Shown piece after piece: positions 9,475 to 16,787 of a DNA stretch of 64,000 bases. The position numbers and the translations under genes were made by a program. The DNA is from Opitutus sp. GAS368. GTDB taxonomy: Bacteria; Verrucomicrobiota; Verrucomicrobiia; Opitutales; Opitutaceae. Each line of letters opens with the position of its first letter. The first letter of the stretch is position 1. Where the stretch lies: assembly GCA_945903465.1 (NCBI GenBank), contig CAMDOF010000009.1:28381-92380 (forward strand). The letters run 5' to 3'. The notes under the pieces were generated by a model, which was not told where the DNA came from, did not search any database, and saw nothing but the letters and a program-made list of their open reading frames with translations.

Positions 9475-9735
9475 TTAAACCTTCGCGCTGTTGTCGCACT
9501 TAAAATGGACCTGAGAGCGCCGTAAAATATGGGCACGCAAGGCCGAGGTCTGCTCGGGCACTCGACGCTGCAGGGCAAAACGTCGCCGGTTCTGGGCTTC
9601 TTCCGACGCCGCCAAAGCCGCCACGCAAACCAAAGCCTCCGCCTTCGTCGGCAGTCGCCGCTCGGGAAATCCCGCGTGCTGCGCCAGCCAGAGCACGACT
9701 TCGTGCAAGGGTTCAATCGAGGAAGGTTCGTTCAT
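9475..9735 (-). CDS. Small conserved-looking protein of unknown function, coupled to Spx-like gene
   Basis: The 86-residue product (MNEPSSIEPLHEVVLWLAQH...) is predicted helical and basic toward its C-terminus, with one Cys (HFKCDNSAKV). No family is recognised. Its start codon overlaps the stop of the preceding Spx/ArsC-like gene in an ATGA arrangement (bases 9732-9735), which strongly suggests that it is a real, translationally coupled gene. The LPTKAEALVCVAALAASEEAQNRR-like middle part reads as two amphipathic helices. It may be a partner or modulator of the upstream reductase-fold protein, but this is inferred only from coupling. Confidence 0.6.
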   Translation of the reverse strand: MNEPSSIEPLHEVVLWLAQHAGFPERRLPTKAEALVCVAALAASEEAQNRRRFALQRRVPEQTSALRAHILRRSQVHFKCDNSAKV

Positions 9736-10091
9736 AAAGCGAGTACCCTTGCAGACCAGACCGCCGCGTCAAATCCGACGATCGCCACGCGCGGGCCCAC
9801 CACGAAGGGCCGCTTCACCAAATTGCCATTGCCAGCGAGGAGCGTGAGCGCGGCCGGCACTGTCAGCGCTGGTAACTTTTCCCCCAGCTGTTGATCGCGA
9901 TAGTCCCGGCCCGACGTATTAAATAATTTCCGCATCTCGCCAGCGTAGGCCGCCAACATCACTTCGAGCTCGGCCAACGTCGGCGGGGTTTCCCGTATCG
10001 CCCGCTCTTTAAAGGGAATCCCGTGCTCACGCAGCCATTTCGTAGCCGCGCGGCAGCGGTCACAAACGGTGTAGGTATAGACTGTTAACAT
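9732..10091 (-). CDS. ArsC/Spx/MgsR-family thioredoxin-fold protein
   Basis: A 119-residue protein with the ArsC/Spx fold. The N-terminal strand YTYTVCDRC carries a C-x-x-C pair (Cys10, Cys13), and the later segment R-x-L-F-N-T-S-G-R-D-Y-R is the conserved core of this family. The ending LVKRPFVVGPRVAIVGFD is typical. Members are glutaredoxin-linked arsenate reductases or redox-sensing RNA-polymerase-binding regulators such as Spx. The CxxC and absence of arsenic-resistance neighbours favour the YffB/Spx-like group of unknown substrate. It overlaps the next gene by four bases (ATGA). Confidence 0.88.
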   Translation of the reverse strand: MLTVYTYTVCDRCRAATKWLREHGIPFKERAIRETPPTLAELEVMLAAYAGEMRKLFNTSGRDYRDQQLGEKLPALTVPAALTLLAGNGNLVKRPFVVGPRVAIVGFDAAVWSARVLAL

Positions 10092-10187
10092 AAATTCAAA
10101 TGAGCGAATCGCTCACGCCCCGAGCCCTCCGAAAGCGCTCCCTTCCTTTCGCCCACGGCGTCTTCGGACCTCCCAGCTCGCCTCGTT

Positions 10188-11693
10188 TTATTTTATCCAT
10201 GTGGCATCTTGGATCACCCATTGCCAGCGGTCGCGATACAGGCCGAGCTCACCATAAAATCGAACCCGGTCACCTGGTTTAAAATCCTCCCGCAGTTTTT
10301 TCCTCAGGTGCTCATCGTGACTATAAATATCATACGTCTCGCCCATAAACTCAACCGCCAGCCGTGCGCCGGCCGCAACCACGCCCTCCACGCGCACAAT
10401 TTTACCCAAAAAAAGCGGACTCCGCAGCACGGTACCCGCCGCCAAGCTCTCCGCCGTGACTGCACTTTTCACGAGGTCCATGCCAGCATAGCCAATCTTC
10501 ACCGGTTCACCCGTGTCGCCGGATTCCACCGACGCGCGGCTCAATTCGAGCCAACGATCGGCGCGCCCTGCGCTCACGGTAATAAATTTCGCGGAGACCG
10601 GAAAGTGATCAGAGAAGCCGCCGCCGCGGGGCCCAAAACCCGACCACCGAACGGGCAACCCTCGTTCGTCCATGTTCAGGCCAGCAAATTTCCCAATCGC
10701 AAACGAATTGTCGACGTATTGCACCCCGCGATAGTCGTAGAGTCCGCGGGCCACGATAATGTGCATCAAGGTCCCCCATTCGCCGCGGTAGGTGTCACTG
10801 CCGCGCTCTCGTGGGGGCAACTCAAACCAGAGATTATAGAGATCACGGTCGACCCCGCGCACCGCGAGTTCGTCCCCCTGCGAGCGCAGCGTGTCGTTGA
10901 TCCCGGTCGTCTTCATTTTCGGATAACGCTTCTTTTGGTTATACTGGGAGTTCAAATCTCCACCAATGATGATGTCCGCGTGGGGATCTCCCCGTAAGAT
11001 CTGGTCAAGCCGCGTCCGCAGCGTCTGCGCATTTGCCACCCGCGTGGGTTCAATCTCGGGATCGCCCGCGCCCGACTTCCAGTGATTTGCGAATAAATAC
11101 AGCAGCACACCGTCCACCTCGACTTGAACCTCGAGGATGGCACGGGCGTTGAGCGTCGGATGAGAAATCGCGCGCTTCACCGGAAACCGCGTGAACACGC
11201 CGCAGGTGATCTCCTGTTTTCGGTCACTCCCAAGTGTCGTGATATTATCACCGATCACCACGTGATAACCAGTCATGCCAGCATCGTTCAGCGCCTTTAA
11301 CAGCAGAAATTCTGCCGGCAGATCCGCGATCTCCGGCGTAAACTTTTCAACCAGCAAATTGGCGAGCGGCACGCCGGCGTACTGAGCCAGAAGCGCCGCA
11401 TAGTTGGGTGGATTTTTTCCCGGCGTCGCATCCAGCTCAAGTTCCGCCAGCATTAACACGTCCGGACCACGCCCCGCCTCGAAGCGCCCCACCACCCGCG
11501 TGATATTCTGCAACTTCGTCAACGCATGGAACCGCGTATACACCGCCGGCTGATAGTCCTCGTAAGCCGCCACGCCATCGACGTCGAAAAGATTTTCCAC
11601 ATTATAGGCGACGACGGTGAAGGGGCGCGCCCCCACCACGGCCCAGAGGAGCGAACTCAGGACCAGCAGTCGGGCGAAGGCGTAAAACAACAT
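10188..11693 (-). CDS. Exported endonuclease/exonuclease/phosphatase-family protein with C-terminal OB-like domain
   Basis: The 501-residue protein begins with a signal peptide (MLFYAFARLLVLSSLLWAVVGA). An EEP catalytic domain follows: A-Y-N-V-E-N-L-F with Asn31/Glu33, a central L-A-E-L-E, GGDLNSQYN, and the C-terminal SDHFPVSA carrying the catalytic Asp-His. From about residue 385 to the end there is a beta-rich region (GKIVRVEGVV, FKPGDRVRFYGELG, RWQWVIQDA) that reads like an OB-fold nucleic-acid-binding domain. By family it would cleave phosphodiesters in extracellular or periplasmic DNA/RNA or phospholipid. The OB-like tail favours nucleic acid. It is divergent from the ABC ATPase gene with 60 bases between. 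Confidence 0.85.
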   Translation of the reverse strand: MLFYAFARLLVLSSLLWAVVGARPFTVVAYNVENLFDVDGVAAYEDYQPAVYTRFHALTKLQNITRVVGRFEAGRGPDVLMLAELELDATPGKNPPNYAALLAQYAGVPLANLLVEKFTPEIADLPAEFLLLKALNDAGMTGYHVVIGDNITTLGSDRKQEITCGVFTRFPVKRAISHPTLNARAILEVQVEVDGVLLYLFANHWKSGAGDPEIEPTRVANAQTLRTRLDQILRGDPHADIIIGGDLNSQYNQKKRYPKMKTTGINDTLRSQGDELAVRGVDRDLYNLWFELPPRERGSDTYRGEWGTLMHIIVARGLYDYRGVQYVDNSFAIGKFAGLNMDERGLPVRWSGFGPRGGGFSDHFPVSAKFITVSAGRADRWLELSRASVESGDTGEPVKIGYAGMDLVKSAVTAESLAAGTVLRSPLFLGKIVRVEGVVAAGARLAVEFMGETYDIYSHDEHLRKKLREDFKPGDRVRFYGELGLYRDRWQWVIQDATWIK

Positions 11694-11753
11694 CTACCCA
11701 AGGTAATTCCCGCGATTGACCAGCGCAATCCCGCAAAGGCACACTTTCCCATT

Positions 11754-12533
11754 ATGAAGTCGATTCTCGCGGTTACGGGTCTGCGCATCGCCCGCGGCAG
11801 GGCCATCATTATCCACGAAGTTACCTGGCGCGTCGCCGCGGGTGAAAATTGGGTGATTCTCGGCGCGAACGGTTCCGGGAAGACCTCGCTGCTCAAGGCG
11901 CTCACCGGTTATCTCTCGCCCACCGCGGGAACCATTGCGCTGCTGGGACGCCGCTATGGGGAATGCGATTGGCGGGAGCTGCGTTTAAAAATCGGGGTTG
12001 TGACGAGTGCCTTTACGGCCTCGATTCCCCCGGCCGAGCCCGCTCTCGATACCGTGATGAGCGGAAAATATGCGCAACTCGACCTGTGGCACCGCACAAC
12101 TCCAGCCGATCGAGCCGCCGCCTTGCGCCTGCTGCGCGCGGCCGACCTCGGTGGGCTCGCGGACCGCGCCTGGGCGCATCTCTCCCAAGGCGAACGCCAG
12201 CGCGTGTTGATCGCTCGTGCCTTGATGGCGCGGCCGCGCTTGCTCATTCTCGACGAGCCCTGCGCGGGACTCGATCCGGTAGCGCGCGAAAACTTCCTGC
12301 AATTCCTTGAAAAAATCGCTCAGCGCCGAGGACCGTCCCGCCCCGCGCTCGTGCTGGTTACTCACCACGTCGAGGAAATCATGCCCGCATTCACCCACAC
12401 CTTGATGCTCAAGAGCGGCCGCGTCTACGCAGCCGGTGAGCGTAAAAAACTCCTGACTTCACAAAATCTTTCCGCGCTCTTCGGCGCCCCGCTCAAGCTG
12501 GCCCGACGCGGGCCACGGTTAACCTTGCGATAA
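11754..12533 (+). CDS. ABC transporter ATP-binding protein
   Basis: A 259-residue stand-alone ATPase: Walker A G-A-N-G-S-G-K-T at 38-45, signature L-S-Q-G-E at 143-147, Walker B L-L-I-L-D-E-P at 163-169, and a switch His in LVLVTHHVEEI. The ATG at 11754 is chosen because the frame further upstream runs through the divergent gene and has no family sequence. The domain resembles the ModF/YlmA-like group of solitary ATPases with molybdate- or iron-importer-like sequence. No permease or binding protein is adjacent, so the partner is unknown. The late SAFTASIPPAEPALDTV segment is the Q-loop region. Confidence 0.9.
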   Translation: MKSILAVTGLRIARGRAIIIHEVTWRVAAGENWVILGANGSGKTSLLKALTGYLSPTAGTIALLGRRYGECDWRELRLKIGVVTSAFTASIPPAEPALDTVMSGKYAQLDLWHRTTPADRAAALRLLRAADLGGLADRAWAHLSQGERQRVLIARALMARPRLLILDEPCAGLDPVARENFLQFLEKIAQRRGPSRPALVLVTHHVEEIMPAFTHTLMLKSGRVYAAGERKKLLTSQNLSALFGAPLKLARRGPRLTLR

Positions 12534-12622
12534 CCCGCCGCTCAACCTGCCACGAGCGCAACCCCTGCCGCAACCGCCCGAATAATTCGACGCTCGATCA
12601 AGCGCGAAACGCGCGATTTCGG

Positions 12623-13096
12623 CTAAGGGGAAAGGCGCACCACATCTCCCGCCACCAGAGCCGCCCCGTCACCCGCTGGGCGTTTGGACGTGAAAACCAC
12701 CTGGCCCGCCCGCACCACCTCGACCGAGCGACGCGCCAGTTCCATCCGCGCCCCCGCCCCCGCGCCCGCTAGGGTGAGCCCTTCCTTCCACGGCACTCGC
12801 CCGACGACACCCGTCGAAACGTCGACGAAGGTGACCATGCCGGCCTGCGCAAGTTTCGCCGTCGCCTCTAACCCGCCGCTCCCCATCTGCCCCACGGTAT
12901 TCACCCCACTCACCACCAGCTTACCCGTCGTGGTCACCACCGCCCCCGCCGTCTCCCCCGCTACTATCACCGTCGTCGCCGCGAGTTTCACCGGGGCGGA
13001 AACCACCTTGTAGGCAAGACAACCCGCAGATCCCAGAGCCGCGACTCCGCCCATAATCAATCCAAACCAATTCCTCCAGCGCGCCGCGTGCCTCAT
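12623..13096 (-). CDS. Putative lipoprotein of unknown function
   Basis: The ATG at 13096 gives a 157-residue protein with a positively charged N-terminus, a hydrophobic helix and a lipobox A-L-G-S-A-G-C (Cys26); a GTG at 13135 would add 13 residues and is less likely. The mature part is low in complexity, with runs of Val, Thr, Gly and Ala and repeated V-V-x-x-x-x-K motifs (residues 30-90). A short basic segment follows, ending in a beta-rich tail (VVRAGQVVFTSKRPAG...VVRLSP). No catalytic motif is visible. It is likely anchored in the outer or inner membrane facing the periplasm. Confidence 0.7.
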   Translation of the reverse strand: MRHAARWRNWFGLIMGGVAALGSAGCLAYKVVSAPVKLAATTVIVAGETAGAVVTTTGKLVVSGVNTVGQMGSGGLEATAKLAQAGMVTFVDVSTGVVGRVPWKEGLTLAGAGAGARMELARRSVEVVRAGQVVFTSKRPAGDGAALVAGDVVRLSP

Positions 13097-13603
13097 AATT
13101 TTATCGAAAACAATTCCACGCTGCTTTTTTTTCACCGATTGCGGTCAATTTCATAGCGCAACCACCAACACCTCGCAGCCCTCGGGTCAAACGTCCCGTG
13201 CCCCAGCAAAAAAAAGTCGCAGGCCTCGCCCCAAGACGCCCGCGCCGCTTCACGAGTACTCGGAGCCTCGGGTCTGATACGTAACGATGCAGTGGAATGG
13301 AGGGCCGGCGCTCACCGACGGGCCGCTTCGCGACAAAAAAACGCGGCGTGGCGGCGAGCGCCAGCCCTCCACACCTTGGTTTCCGTGGGCTCATTCGTGG
13401 ACCTTAGTCGGACTGCATGGATACGGCTAAGCCGACCAGTCTGCCTCCTCCGCATAAGCGCCACTTTCTTCTCAACAGACGCGATGGCCTCACGGCACAC
13501 TTTTCATCAGCGAGCGACTGCGCACGCCGTCCACTCACGACCGCTCCATCTTTGCGCACGCCACCCAGCACCGCCGCTAACGGCTCCGCCCTGCCGTCGA
13601 TCA
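13097..13603. other. Intergenic stretch without a supported gene
   Basis: About 500 bases of GC-rich sequence between the lipoprotein and CBS genes, both on the minus strand. Short open frames exist on both strands but have no recognisable domain, start context or codon pattern. Homopolymer tracts (A7, T8) near 13120-13220 and 13336 may mark the promoter of the lipoprotein gene. Confidence 0.5.
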
Positions 13604-14047
13604 TCAGGTGGAGAGCCCGCCCGAGATATAATTCTTGAGATGCTCGGCCTCCGCTCGATGCGCTTCGGATATCCAGCGCGTGATGTCGCCACTCGAAATC
13701 GTCCCCACCAGTTGACCTCCATCCATCACCGGGAGATGGCGGCAGCGCCGCTCCGTAAAGAGCACCATCGTCTCCTCAATCGAGGCCGTCGATGAGATCG
13801 TAATCACCCCAGTCGTCATCACGTCAGCCACGAGCGCTTGGCTCGGGTCCAAGCCCACTCCCACGACGCGCCGCAACACGTCCCGCTCGGTAAAAATCCC
13901 GACGAGCCGACCGTGGTCGATAATCAACACGGAGCCCACCCGATGACGATTCATCTCCACGACGGCGGCCGCGACACTGCTCGTCGAAGATACCGCGAAA
14001 ACGTTCCTTCCTTTCCGGTCTAAAATAACAGTGATTGGGGTATTCAT
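13604..14047 (-). CDS. Stand-alone CBS-domain pair protein
   Basis: The ATG at 14047 gives 147 residues (MNTPITVILDRKGRNVF...). Two CBS motifs are clear: VEMNRHRVGSVLIID...GIFTERDVLRR (residues about 35-65) and ETMVLFTERRCRHLPVMD...GTISSGDITRW (about 90-128). Such Bateman modules bind adenosine nucleotides or SAM and regulate partner proteins. A longer frame starting with GTG at 14116 has no domain support. No target enzyme is adjacent. The protein is cytoplasmic, with no signal or membrane segment. Confidence 0.9.
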   Translation of the reverse strand: MNTPITVILDRKGRNVFAVSSTSSVAAAVVEMNRHRVGSVLIIDHGRLVGIFTERDVLRRVVGVGLDPSQALVADVMTTGVITISSTASIEETMVLFTERRCRHLPVMDGGQLVGTISSGDITRWISEAHRAEAEHLKNYISGGLST

Positions 14048-14559
14048 AACGTAACAAACACGACGAATCGAAAGGGTGGGCTGAGCCGCCCCCCGATGCA
14101 AAGAAAAAGCCTCCACTCAAAAAAATTAACGCCCCCTCTTCGTAATCAGGCGACTCGCCCCCGAGCTTCCCAACCGGGCGACTCAGCTCGGCCCCCAACC
14201 AAGCGAACTCCTCACTCGCGCTCCTCCGGATGCGCGATAATCAAACAGCAAGACCTACGTCTACCGATTCGTCTTGGAGCCACCACCCCAGCTGAGCTGA
14301 CTTGAAACCGGCGAGCCGGCTCCGCTCTTGCCCGCCCCTCCCGCGACGGCCACGACCACCTGCGCACCACCGAGCCTTACTGATACCCGCGCTGATCGCG
14401 ACACGAGCGATACCCACACGAGCGATGCCCACCCGCGCTGATCCCGACACGAGCAATGCCCACACGAGCGATGCCCACCCGCGCTGATCCCGACGCGAGC
14501 GATACCCACACGAGCGATGCCCCTTGCCCACGGCCCACCCGGAGATTCTACTCTCAACG
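14048..14559. promoter_or_regulatory. Intergenic region carrying the tandem repeat ahead of lemA
   Basis: About 510 bases separate the divergent CBS and lemA genes. The half next to lemA holds three copies of a 46-base direct repeat (listed separately), leaving only 37 bases before the lemA ATG. Any lemA promoter must therefore lie in, or upstream of, the repeat. No other conserved feature was recognised. Confidence 0.5.
14385..14522. repeat. 46-bp tandem repeat, three copies, with internal 15-bp sub-repeats
   Basis: Copies begin at 14385, 14431 and 14477 and each spans exactly 46 bases. Each starts ACCCGCGCTGATC and then contains two near-identical 15-base units of the form ACGAGCGATGCCCAC. 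The copies differ at only a few positions. The period is not a multiple of three, so the array is not maintained as protein-coding. It lies 37 bases upstream of the lemA start. There are no unique spacers between copies, so it is not a CRISPR array. Confidence 0.9.
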
Positions 14560-15198
14560 ATGAGCATCGGAAAAATCCTCCTTGTTATCGGCGGCCTCAT
14601 CACGACCGGCTTGATCATCGCGGCACTCTGGACTGCGGGAATCTATAATCGCCTCGTCACTTTGCAACAGGGCACCGACGCCGCCTGGGCCCAAGTCCAG
14701 AACGTCTATCAGCGACGCGCGGATCTCATTCCCAACCTCGTCAATACCGTCGCAGGCGCCGCTAATTTCGAAAAATCCACACTCACCGAGATCGTCGAGG
14801 CCCGCGCGTCCATCGGTCGCGTCACGCTTCCCGCGGGTAACGCCCCTACCGACCCACAGCAACTGGGCACATTCGAACGTGCCCAAGCCCGCCTCGGCTC
14901 CGCACTTTCCCGTCTGCTGGTCGTCGCGGAAAAATATCCCGACCTCAAAGCGACCGCGGCCTTCCGCGACCTGCAAGTCCAACTCGAGGGCACCGAAAAC
15001 CGCATCACGGTTGAGCGGGGCCGCTTCAATGAAGCCGTCCAAGCTTATAACACCGCCATTAAACAATTTCCGGCCATCTTGCTGGCCGGCCTTTTCGGTC
15101 AGCAAGCTCGCCCTTACTTCAACGCCACCGCGGGCGCCGAGCGACCACCAGAAGTTAAATTCGATTTCGGCGCCAAGGCGCCCGCCACTCGGCCGTGA
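14560..15198 (+). CDS. lemA: LemA family protein
   Basis: A 212-residue protein starting at ATG 14560 with an N-terminal membrane helix (ILLVIGGLITTGLIIAALW) followed by the LemA core: YNRLVTLQQGTDAAWAQVQN and YQRRADLIPNLVNTV, then helical arms and the conserved N-R-I-T-V-E-R-G-R-F-N-E segment. The protein is anchored by the N-terminus with the helical bundle outside. It is followed by two TPM-domain genes with overlapping start/stop codons, the standard lemA-ygcG arrangement. The molecular role is unknown in the family; links to envelope stress and membrane protein handling have been proposed. A TTG 36 bases upstream is an unlikely start. Confidence 0.93.
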   Translation: MSIGKILLVIGGLITTGLIIAALWTAGIYNRLVTLQQGTDAAWAQVQNVYQRRADLIPNLVNTVAGAANFEKSTLTEIVEARASIGRVTLPAGNAPTDPQQLGTFERAQARLGSALSRLLVVAEKYPDLKATAAFRDLQVQLEGTENRITVERGRFNEAVQAYNTAIKQFPAILLAGLFGQQARPYFNATAGAERPPEVKFDFGAKAPATRP

Positions 15199-16001
15199 CG
15201 GCACCACGGTCAGTATGCTGGCGCACCTCGGTGAGAAAGCTGACCCGGTCGATCAGGATGATCGGGTGGGCTCTCATCGCCACGTTCGGTGGATCGATCG
15301 TCTCCGCCACCGCGGGTCTGCCGCCCCCACCGCCGAACCATTGCAACGATTTCGCCGGGGTGATCCGCCCGGAAACGGTTGCGCGGCTCAACCGAGAACT
15401 GGTGCAATTTGAGCGCGAGACTTCGAATCAAATCATCGTCGCCATCTATCAAAGGCTCCCGGCGCAATCCGCGCCGGACGAGTACGCCGTACGCCTCGCG
15501 CAACACTGGCAAGTCGGGCGGAAAGACCGCAAAAATGGGGCGGTCCTTTTCGCTTTTCAGGAGAGCCACGATCTCCGCATCGTCACTGGCTACGGTCTGG
15601 AAGGCACGCTGCCCGACGCGCTCTGCAAACGAATCATTGAAACGGAAATCATCCCGCGTTTCCGCTCTGGGAATTTCGACGCGGGTTTGACCGCCGGCGT
15701 CCACGCGATGATGGCCGCCACCCGCGGTGAATACCGTGGCGCTAACCAGAGTCGGGCGGCGACCGGCGGCACCGCGCACACAAGCGCCTCATCCCGATTC
15801 ATCCAGCTTATTTTTCTGATCGCGATAATCGTGTTGGTGATGCGATTCAACCGCCGAAACGTCGTCTACGGACGGAGCGGGCGACGGCCATGGGACGGCG
15901 GTTGGAGGGTCGGCGGTGGGGGTGGCGGCGGTTCGAGCGGGGGATCGTTCTCTGGGGGCGGCGGTGGCTTCGGGGGCGGTGGCGCGGGAGGAAAATGGTG
16001 A
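15195..16001 (+). CDS. TPM-domain (YgcG-like) membrane protein with Gly-rich tail
   Basis: The 268-residue frame starts with GTG overlapping the lemA stop (GTGA). An in-frame ATG at 15258 would instead give a compact signal peptide (MIGWALIATFGGSIVSATAG) and is an equally good choice. A TPM domain spans about residues 55-180 (FAGVIRPETVARLNREL, QIIVAIYQRLP, YGLEGTLPD). A transmembrane helix follows (FIQLIFLIAIIVLVM), then a tail with long Gly/Ser runs ending G-A-G-G-K-W. The layout is that of YgcG proteins found next to LemA. TPM domains have been linked to phosphatase activity and photosystem repair in plants; the bacterial role is unclear. Confidence 0.9.
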   Translation: MTAPRSVCWRTSVRKLTRSIRMIGWALIATFGGSIVSATAGLPPPPPNHCNDFAGVIRPETVARLNRELVQFERETSNQIIVAIYQRLPAQSAPDEYAVRLAQHWQVGRKDRKNGAVLFAFQESHDLRIVTGYGLEGTLPDALCKRIIETEIIPRFRSGNFDAGLTAGVHAMMAATRGEYRGANQSRAATGGTAHTSASSRFIQLIFLIAIIVLVMRFNRRNVVYGRSGRRPWDGGWRVGGGGGGGSSGGSFSGGGGGFGGGGAGGKW

Positions 16002-16438
16002 TGAGTTTCTTTTCCGCTAAATTAGCTGTCGACGAAGCGCGGCTGATTGCCGCCATTCGTGCGGCCGAGCTGGCGACCTCCGGAGAAATCCGCGTGGTGG
16101 TGGCCCGAAGCCAGGTCATCGCGACCGTCGCGACCGCTCAGGGAGAATTTGCACGACTCGGCATGGCGAAAACCGCTGGTCGCAATGGCGTCCTGATTTT
16201 TATCGCTCCCGCCTCCCGCACGTTCGCCATCGTCGGCGACACCGGCATTCACGAAAAATGTGGCGAAATCTTCTGGCAGGAGCTGGTCACCGCCATGGCC
16301 GGGCATTTTCGCAGCGGCGACTTTACCACCGGGCTCACCCTCGGCATCGCTCGCGCCGGGGACCTCCTCTCCCGCCATTTTCCGCGCGAGCCCGACGATC
16401 GCAACGAGTTGCCCGATACGCTTGAGCAAACCGACTGA
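16001..16438 (+). CDS. Second TPM-domain protein, soluble
   Basis: The start is ATG 16001, overlapping the preceding stop (TGATG) and preceded by a GGAGG box 8-9 bases upstream, one of the few strong Shine-Dalgarno sites in the window. The product has 145 residues and consists of a single TPM domain (ATSGEIRVVVARS, GRNGVLIFIAPASRTFAIVGDTGIHEKCG, FRSGDFTTGLTLGIARAGDLL) without signal peptide or membrane helix. It matches the second, shorter TPM protein often found behind LemA and YgcG. All three genes are translationally coupled, which suggests one complex or pathway at the membrane. Confidence 0.9.
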   Translation: MSFFSAKLAVDEARLIAAIRAAELATSGEIRVVVARSQVIATVATAQGEFARLGMAKTAGRNGVLIFIAPASRTFAIVGDTGIHEKCGEIFWQELVTAMAGHFRSGDFTTGLTLGIARAGDLLSRHFPREPDDRNELPDTLEQTD

Positions 16439-16787
16439 TCCACGCGCCCCCGTGGCCGGCTGCACCGCCGCCCCAGCCTTGGCCTTCGCCTTGGCCTTGC
16501 GCCTTGATACCGAGCTCGGGATCATCCGCGGCGTCTCGGCGCCCCGGCCTTGGCCTTGCGCCCCCGGGTCGCGCGCTGCCGCGGTCGGCTGGATCAATTC
16601 ATAATCATCGCCCAAAATCTGCAGAATTTGGTTGCCCGGGCCGCCGACGGGCACCCGCGAGTGCACCGACCAACCTGCTGGCGATCGTGGCTACCGCAAA
16701 CGCCAGGTTCAAGGGACGTTGGGATCACGCGTTGAGATCACCCCACTTGGCCGAGCACGGTTTCCAGCCGCAGGCCGAAACCGGGGC
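16439..16787. other. Low-complexity intergenic stretch
   Basis: About 350 bases between the convergent lemA operon and hrpA. The first half contains repeated CCTTGGCCTT-type units (around 16476-16500 and 16545-16560) with interspersed GCGCC. No gene or rho-independent terminator with a T-tract was recognised. Confidence 0.5.

Noticed and set aside
14385..14522. Possible CRISPR array
   Set aside because: The copies are contiguous with no unique spacers and no cas genes are nearby.
14241..14618. Minus-strand frame with repeated A-R-V-G-I units
   Set aside because: It is the translation of the 46-bp DNA repeat and has no domain; the repeat period is not a multiple of three, so it is not maintained as protein.
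15890..16000. Upstream extension of the second TPM gene
   Set aside because: The extension is Arg/Trp-rich frame shadow of the Gly-rich tail; the GGAGG box and TGATG overlap fix the start at 16001.
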